Source: a virus. Taken from it: a stretch of 57,603 nucleotides of DNA. Location of the stretch: the IMG/VR virus record IMGVR_UViG_3300041809_000885, positions 1 through 57,603 of that record. One strand, given 5' to 3'. Numbering within the stretch: the stretch's first letter is position 1; every line of letters begins with the position of its first letter. The translations under genes and the position numbers were made by a program. This document shows, one piece after another, positions 54,482 through 57,603 of this stretch. The notes under the pieces were generated by a model, which was not told where the DNA came from, made no database searches, and saw only the letters and a list, made by a program, of their open reading frames with translations.

Positions 54482-56355
54482 TTCTCGTACCTTTCGCCTA
54501 ATGCGCCCTCGGCCGCCAACGGGATGCCGGGCAGCCATGACGGTTCAACCGTCATCTCGGCAATGCAAAGCTGCAGCATTTCTTCCTCGCGGCCATTACG
54601 AGGTATCAGCAACAGTAGCTCATCGTAAGGCCAGTTCAAGCTTCTTATCCCGTATTTTTTCTTGATCCGGATCATTGCCTGGCTGACGATCATTCGACTG
54701 ACGCCCTCGCAGATGTTCTGCGTCAGCTTGCTTCCCCATATGAACCGCCAACCGTCGCGCTTCTTGACGCGCCAGCCGGTCTTCGGGTTTTCGTCGTCCG
54801 GTTGCGGGGTGTGATACTCCATGCTGTCGTAGATCATCGGCGCACCCTCGATATAGATGCGGTGATCCTTGATAAACATCGGGCCGAACATCATCGGGTC
54901 GCCGCCGGCCAGTCGCGCGATTACCCGCTCGCATTGCGCCCAGTAGCCGGTGCGAGGCGCGCATATCCAGGGGGTGTCCTGTCGGAACGTATCGACGAAG
55001 GCGTTAGCCGTTTCGATCGACATGTCGACGCGCGGACCATAGGTGCCGGCCGCGGCGGTAGCCTTGAACTGCTTGCCTGACGCGCCATAGATGCACATCA
55101 ACTGCCCCTGCTTGCCCATGCCGCGTTTGGCCTTCAACTCGTCATAACGAGGATCGCCGTATTCCGGATTGTAGATTTCCTCCTGATAAAATTTCGATGC
55201 GGTGGAAGAATACGGATCCTCGTTGTTCCTGAATTTCTGCAGGATCGGGTTGGTCGGGTCGGCCAGATAATGCGCGACGCGGCACTCGATCTGGCTGGCG
55301 TCGACCGGCGCTAGATAAAATCCAGTCGGCGCCTTGACCGCGCGACGGATAGGGGCACCACGTTTGAAGTTGAGCCAATTGCATCCGTCGCCACCGCTTG
55401 GTCGTAGCGTTCCAGCTCCAGCGTAAAAAAGATAAACAGGTGCAGGTCCGCGTGACGCCACCCAGCCCAGCGTTGCCGCGCGGGTCTGCAATTGCGTAGA
55501 CTTTGCATCGATGCGCGCTTCCGCCAGCGCACGAACGCGCGGGTTGTCGTGCTCAAGCAGGTAGTCCCGCATGAAGGGATCGTTCTTGGCGAAGGCATAA
55601 ATCTCGTTTCCTTTCGGCGACGTCTTGGTTTCGATCTCGATGCCCTCGGCGCGCAGCAGCTCGGCGAACGCCTCGGCGGAAGACAGCTGTTCCTTGGTGA
55701 TGCCGAGGGCTTCGACGCCGTTGATCTTCTTGGCGGCTTCTTCCTCCCACAGCTTGGCCAGGATCGCGGTGTCGAGTTCTAAACACGGTTCTGAAAACAT
55801 CTTGACGACAGAATCGATTACATCCAATTCTGCCGCAGGAAATTTGTGATCGCGCAGCAAACGCTCGAAAATTATAACCTTCGATTCAACTTCGTCGCAG
55901 GCTCCCTGTGCCAAGGCCTGCTGTACCTGCGGCGCCATCTCATGCCAGTGCTTGCCTTCGAAGGAACCATAGGGAGTCGTTTTGGGAGGTAGATTAAAAT
56001 ATTTTCGAACCGAGTCCAATGAAACCGACAGATGATTGCCAAACATCAATCGACTCATCGCAAGGGTGCAGCCACTCATCTTTGGATGCACATCATAGCG
56101 CATACTTAGGACGCCGTGATCCCATTGAGCATGATGCGATACCAGAAAAATGTCGGACCAATCCTCTTGTTTTAAGATGTAGCGTAATTCGCGCTCATCG
56201 TACCAAACGGCTGATGTGTTGCGATCCCACTTGATGGCGGCGCCGTGCAATTCAAAGCGTGGATCACGAATGTATGCCTCCGTCGACATCGAACTAAGTG
56301 AATAGCCGATCTTTCGATCCCAAAAAGATTCGCAATCAAAAAATACAAGTCTCAC
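54478..56355 (-). CDS. Family A DNA polymerase
   Basis: The 625-residue protein has a 3'-5' exonuclease start (FFDCESFW, Asp7 and Glu9). The polymerase motifs follow: A as DASQIECRVAHYL (near residue 353; Ala for the usual Tyr after Asp and Cys for Leu), B as RGMGKQGQLMCIYG (near 410), and C as PYDELLLLIP (near 575; Tyr in place of the usual His before Asp-Glu). Catalytic aspartates are kept. It is the phage replicase and sits in the leftward operon with nucleases and helicase. ATGA overlaps join both sides. Confidence 0.9.
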   Translation of the reverse strand: MRLVFFDCESFWDRKIGYSLSSMSTEAYIRDPRFELHGAAIKWDRNTSAVWYDERELRYILKQEDWSDIFLVSHHAQWDHGVLSMRYDVHPKMSGCTLAMSRLMFGNHLSVSLDSVRKYFNLPPKTTPYGSFEGKHWHEMAPQVQQALAQGACDEVESKVIIFERLLRDHKFPAAELDVIDSVVKMFSEPCLELDTAILAKLWEEEAAKKINGVEALGITKEQLSSAEAFAELLRAEGIEIETKTSPKGNEIYAFAKNDPFMRDYLLEHDNPRVRALAEARIDAKSTQLQTRAATLGWVASRGPAPVYLFYAGAGTLRPSGGDGCNWLNFKRGAPIRRAVKAPTGFYLAPVDASQIECRVAHYLADPTNPILQKFRNNEDPYSSTASKFYQEEIYNPEYGDPRYDELKAKRGMGKQGQLMCIYGASGKQFKATAAAGTYGPRVDMSIETANAFVDTFRQDTPWICAPRTGYWAQCERVIARLAGGDPMMFGPMFIKDHRIYIEGAPMIYDSMEYHTPQPDDENPKTGWRVKKRDGWRFIWGSKLTQNICEGVSRMIVSQAMIRIKKKYGIRSLNWPYDELLLLIPRNGREEEMLQLCIAEMTVEPSWLPGIPLAAEGALGERYEK

Positions 56356-56672
56356 TTGCTTGCATCCGTCATGATGTTGTGAATGATCGGGAGCAACGTG
56401 TGATCATCGTCGGCGATCGTCTCGTCCGAGAATGCGAGGAACGGGATCTTGAGAATATGGTTCGGCGCCTGCGGGTGATCGGCGGGGAGCCGGTAGGCGA
56501 TAATCCTTCGGCGAGACTTGTCGTGTGGGCCGAGCGATCGGAATTCAAGCTCGCATTCTGTGAGGTACCGGACGGCACGTTGCTGGTCGCGCTGGATGGT
56601 CGGCCCGCCGGGCATGCGGATGTGGGCGCGGCGGTTGGGATGATCGGCGAAGAATTGGGCGTCAACGCTCAT
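56352..56672 (-). CDS. Hypothetical protein (106 aa)
   Basis: ATG 56672 overlaps the upstream gene by 11 bp, and the stop overlaps the polymerase ATG. The product begins MSVDAQFFADHPNRRAHIRM and is rich in His, Arg and Pro, with an acidic patch (SDETIADDDH) near the C-terminus. Proteins of this character often lie just before phage polymerases; no function is known to me. Confidence 0.65.
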   Translation of the reverse strand: MSVDAQFFADHPNRRAHIRMPGGPTIQRDQQRAVRYLTECELEFRSLGPHDKSRRRIIAYRLPADHPQAPNHILKIPFLAFSDETIADDDHTLLPIIHNIMTDASK

Positions 56673-56925
56673 AAATCCACCGCAATCCGGATTTGCAGCG
56701 CTTGTCGACGTGCAGGGTCTGTCCGGGGTCCGGGTTCTCGCCGGTGATCAGGCATCGCTCGGGGCGAGGCTTGGGAAGCGGGACGGCGAGATCGGCACTG
56801 TGCGCCTTGTGCATCAGAGCAACAATGCCTGCAACGAGGCCCCCGCCGAAATAAACAATAAAAAATACCACGAATGCAGCGCGACCAAGCGGCGCCGCAT
56901 TATCCCACCAAGAACCACTTTTCAT
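56662..56925 (-). CDS. Single-pass membrane protein (87 aa)
   Basis: ATG 56925 overlaps the previous stop. One membrane helix (AAFVVFFIVYFGGGLVAGIV) near residue 16-36 is followed by a Pro/Arg-rich soluble part with two Cys (RCLITGENPD, KRCKSG). Location in the replication operon is odd for a membrane protein; it could anchor the replication complex, which is inference. Confidence 0.6.
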   Translation of the reverse strand: MKSGSWWDNAAPLGRAAFVVFFIVYFGGGLVAGIVALMHKAHSADLAVPLPKPRPERCLITGENPDPGQTLHVDKRCKSGLRWIYER

Positions 56926-57347
56926 TTCCGCATCTCCAGCGCTCGGGTTAAAATGATCTCGGACCAGCGCCGGAGCGCATCGACCTTGGCATCGCCGGTC
57001 ACCTTGCTTGAGGCCTCGGCGAGGTCGACCAGCTGCACCGCGATCTGCTCGGCGTGCTTGCGCGCCTTGCGCTGCTCGTGCTGAATCGACGACGACACCT
57101 CGATCACCTGCCGGTAACTGTCATCCTCGCCCTTCTCGGCTGCGGTCATGCCCTCGGACGTGATGTGCAGGTTGAACATGCCTTCCGGATCCTGCGGCGA
57201 GGTGCGGCCCTTGAGAAAGCCGCGCTTGACCAGCGACTCGGCCGGCGCCTTCCAGCGGCCGATCGGCATCATCGGCTCGCCGGTGGCGGCAATCATCAGG
57301 ATGGTGAGTTCGTCTTGCGTAAGCTGTTTTTGGTCGAGGTCGGTCAT
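56922..57347 (-). CDS. Hypothetical protein (141 aa)
   Basis: ATG 57347 starts one base after the Cys-rich ORF stop, which favours it over an in-frame start at 57443. The product has a winged-helix-like N-terminal half (DQKQLTQDELTILMIAATGE, then SLVKRGFLKG) and a long helical C-terminal half (IQHEQRKARKHAEQIAVQLV). A DNA-binding role is plausible from the helix pattern. No family is recognised. Confidence 0.65.
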   Translation of the reverse strand: MTDLDQKQLTQDELTILMIAATGEPMMPIGRWKAPAESLVKRGFLKGRTSPQDPEGMFNLHITSEGMTAAEKGEDDSYRQVIEVSSSIQHEQRKARKHAEQIAVQLVDLAEASSKVTGDAKVDALRRWSEIILTRALEMRK

Positions 57348-57348
57348 C

Positions 57349-57603
57349 TCAATGCTCCAAAAATGCAATTGGGCGTTTTGACTGCCAGCACAGCGCGCAT
57401 GTAGCGCAGCAGTCGGATCGATAAGTCTGCGCGGGGCAAACAATTGATTTGCCTGCTTCCGCTTCGCTTTTGATCACCGTGGTATAAGGCACGCCGGGCT
57501 TGCCGCGCAGGTAATGCCCAGATGATCGGACGGCAAAACGCCGCCAACGGGTGAAAACCAACTCGCGCAGTTCGCGGCCGATCGGGTCATTCTCGGTGCG
57601 CGC
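57349..57603 (-). CDS. Cys-rich C-terminal part of a protein (cut by window edge)
   Basis: The frame is open from the right edge to TGA 57351-57349 and shows 84 residues with no clear start; TTG 57561 is the first possible one. The end has VIKSEAEAGKSIVCPAQTYR, SDCCATCALCW and a final IAFLEH, a Cys-rich knuckle seen in unassigned phage proteins. If the window ends join, the frame continues upstream exactly into the pentapeptide-repeat frame at position 1. It is the first visible gene of the leftward replication operon on this side. Confidence 0.6.
   Translation of the reverse strand, partial: ARTENDPIGRELRELVFTRWRRFAVRSSGHYLRGKPGVPYTTVIKSEAEAGKSIVCPAQTYRSDCCATCALCWQSKRPIAFLEH

Noticed and set aside
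1-57603. tRNA genes
   Set aside because: Several GTTCGAATC or GTTCAATCC-like T-loop strings were looked at (for example near 2418 and 2981), but none is accompanied by acceptor and anticodon arms.

Overview
The window looks like a nearly complete genome of a tailed phage with a short tail (podovirus type) that infects an alphaproteobacterium, probably a relative of Bradyrhizobium or Rhodopseudomonas. The basis is a compact layout of mostly overlapping genes (ATGA, GTGA, TTGA and TGATG junctions), a GC-rich codon style, a full set of head, tail and lysis genes, and a leftward replication block with its own family A DNA polymerase. No RNA polymerase gene, tyrosine integrase, tRNA or CRISPR array was seen. 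The host assignment is inference from sequence style only.

Layout. 1-1636 is a leftward early block: a pentapeptide-repeat protein cut by the left edge, plus small unknown proteins. 1637-2084 is an AT-rich divergent intergenic region with an iteron-like array of about ten GGTCAC/GTGACC boxes, a candidate replication origin. 2085-5664 holds rightward small early genes and a DHH phosphoesterase, ending in a strong terminator. 5781-15532 is an accessory region with regulators, two HNH endonucleases, four sugar-related enzymes (two GT-A-like glycosyltransferases, a nucleotide-sugar epimerase, a TPR-GT9-like protein), a serine recombinase and small genes. 15595-20510 holds a fibre-like protein and the lysis cassette. 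20398-41867 is head and tail morphogenesis: terminase, portal, scaffold, major capsid protein, adaptors, nozzle, acetyltransferases and ejection proteins, with a two-gene leftward insert at 24761-25333 and an HNH gene in front of the capsid gene. 41818-48013 holds exported or fibre-like proteins, the last with a twin-arginine signal. 48154-57603 is a leftward replication operon: SSB-like or Zn protein, SNF2 helicase, VRR-NUC nuclease, HNH, Cas4/RecB-like nuclease, deoxyribosyltransferase-like protein and DNA polymerase, ending in a Cys-rich ORF cut by the right edge.

The main discovery is a pair of short cargo-carrying mobile elements, 7889-8727 and 11680-12355. Each begins with CATGCTTATCCG and ends with its inverse, shares conserved subterminal sequence with the other, and is flanked by a perfect 8-bp direct repeat (TTTATATT; TAACATGA). 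Removing each element with one repeat copy restores a sensible ancestral sequence: an intact 55-codon gene that overlaps both neighbours by ATGA for the first, and a strong Shine-Dalgarno placed before the recombinase ATG for the second. Neither carries a transposase. They carry small cargo genes, one resembling the Acb2/Tad1 hairpin family of anti-CBASS/anti-Thoeris nucleotide sponges. This suggests a family of transposase-less cassette transposons that move accessory genes between phages.

A second theme is shared control. Four promoters (near 357, 1665, 2017 and 25369) carry a related 11-bp dyad, ATACnnTGTAT-like, over or beside the -10 box, suggesting one repressor governs both early arms and the insert in the late operon. 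The two window ends also join in frame on the minus strand, which suggests that the molecule is circular or circularly permuted.
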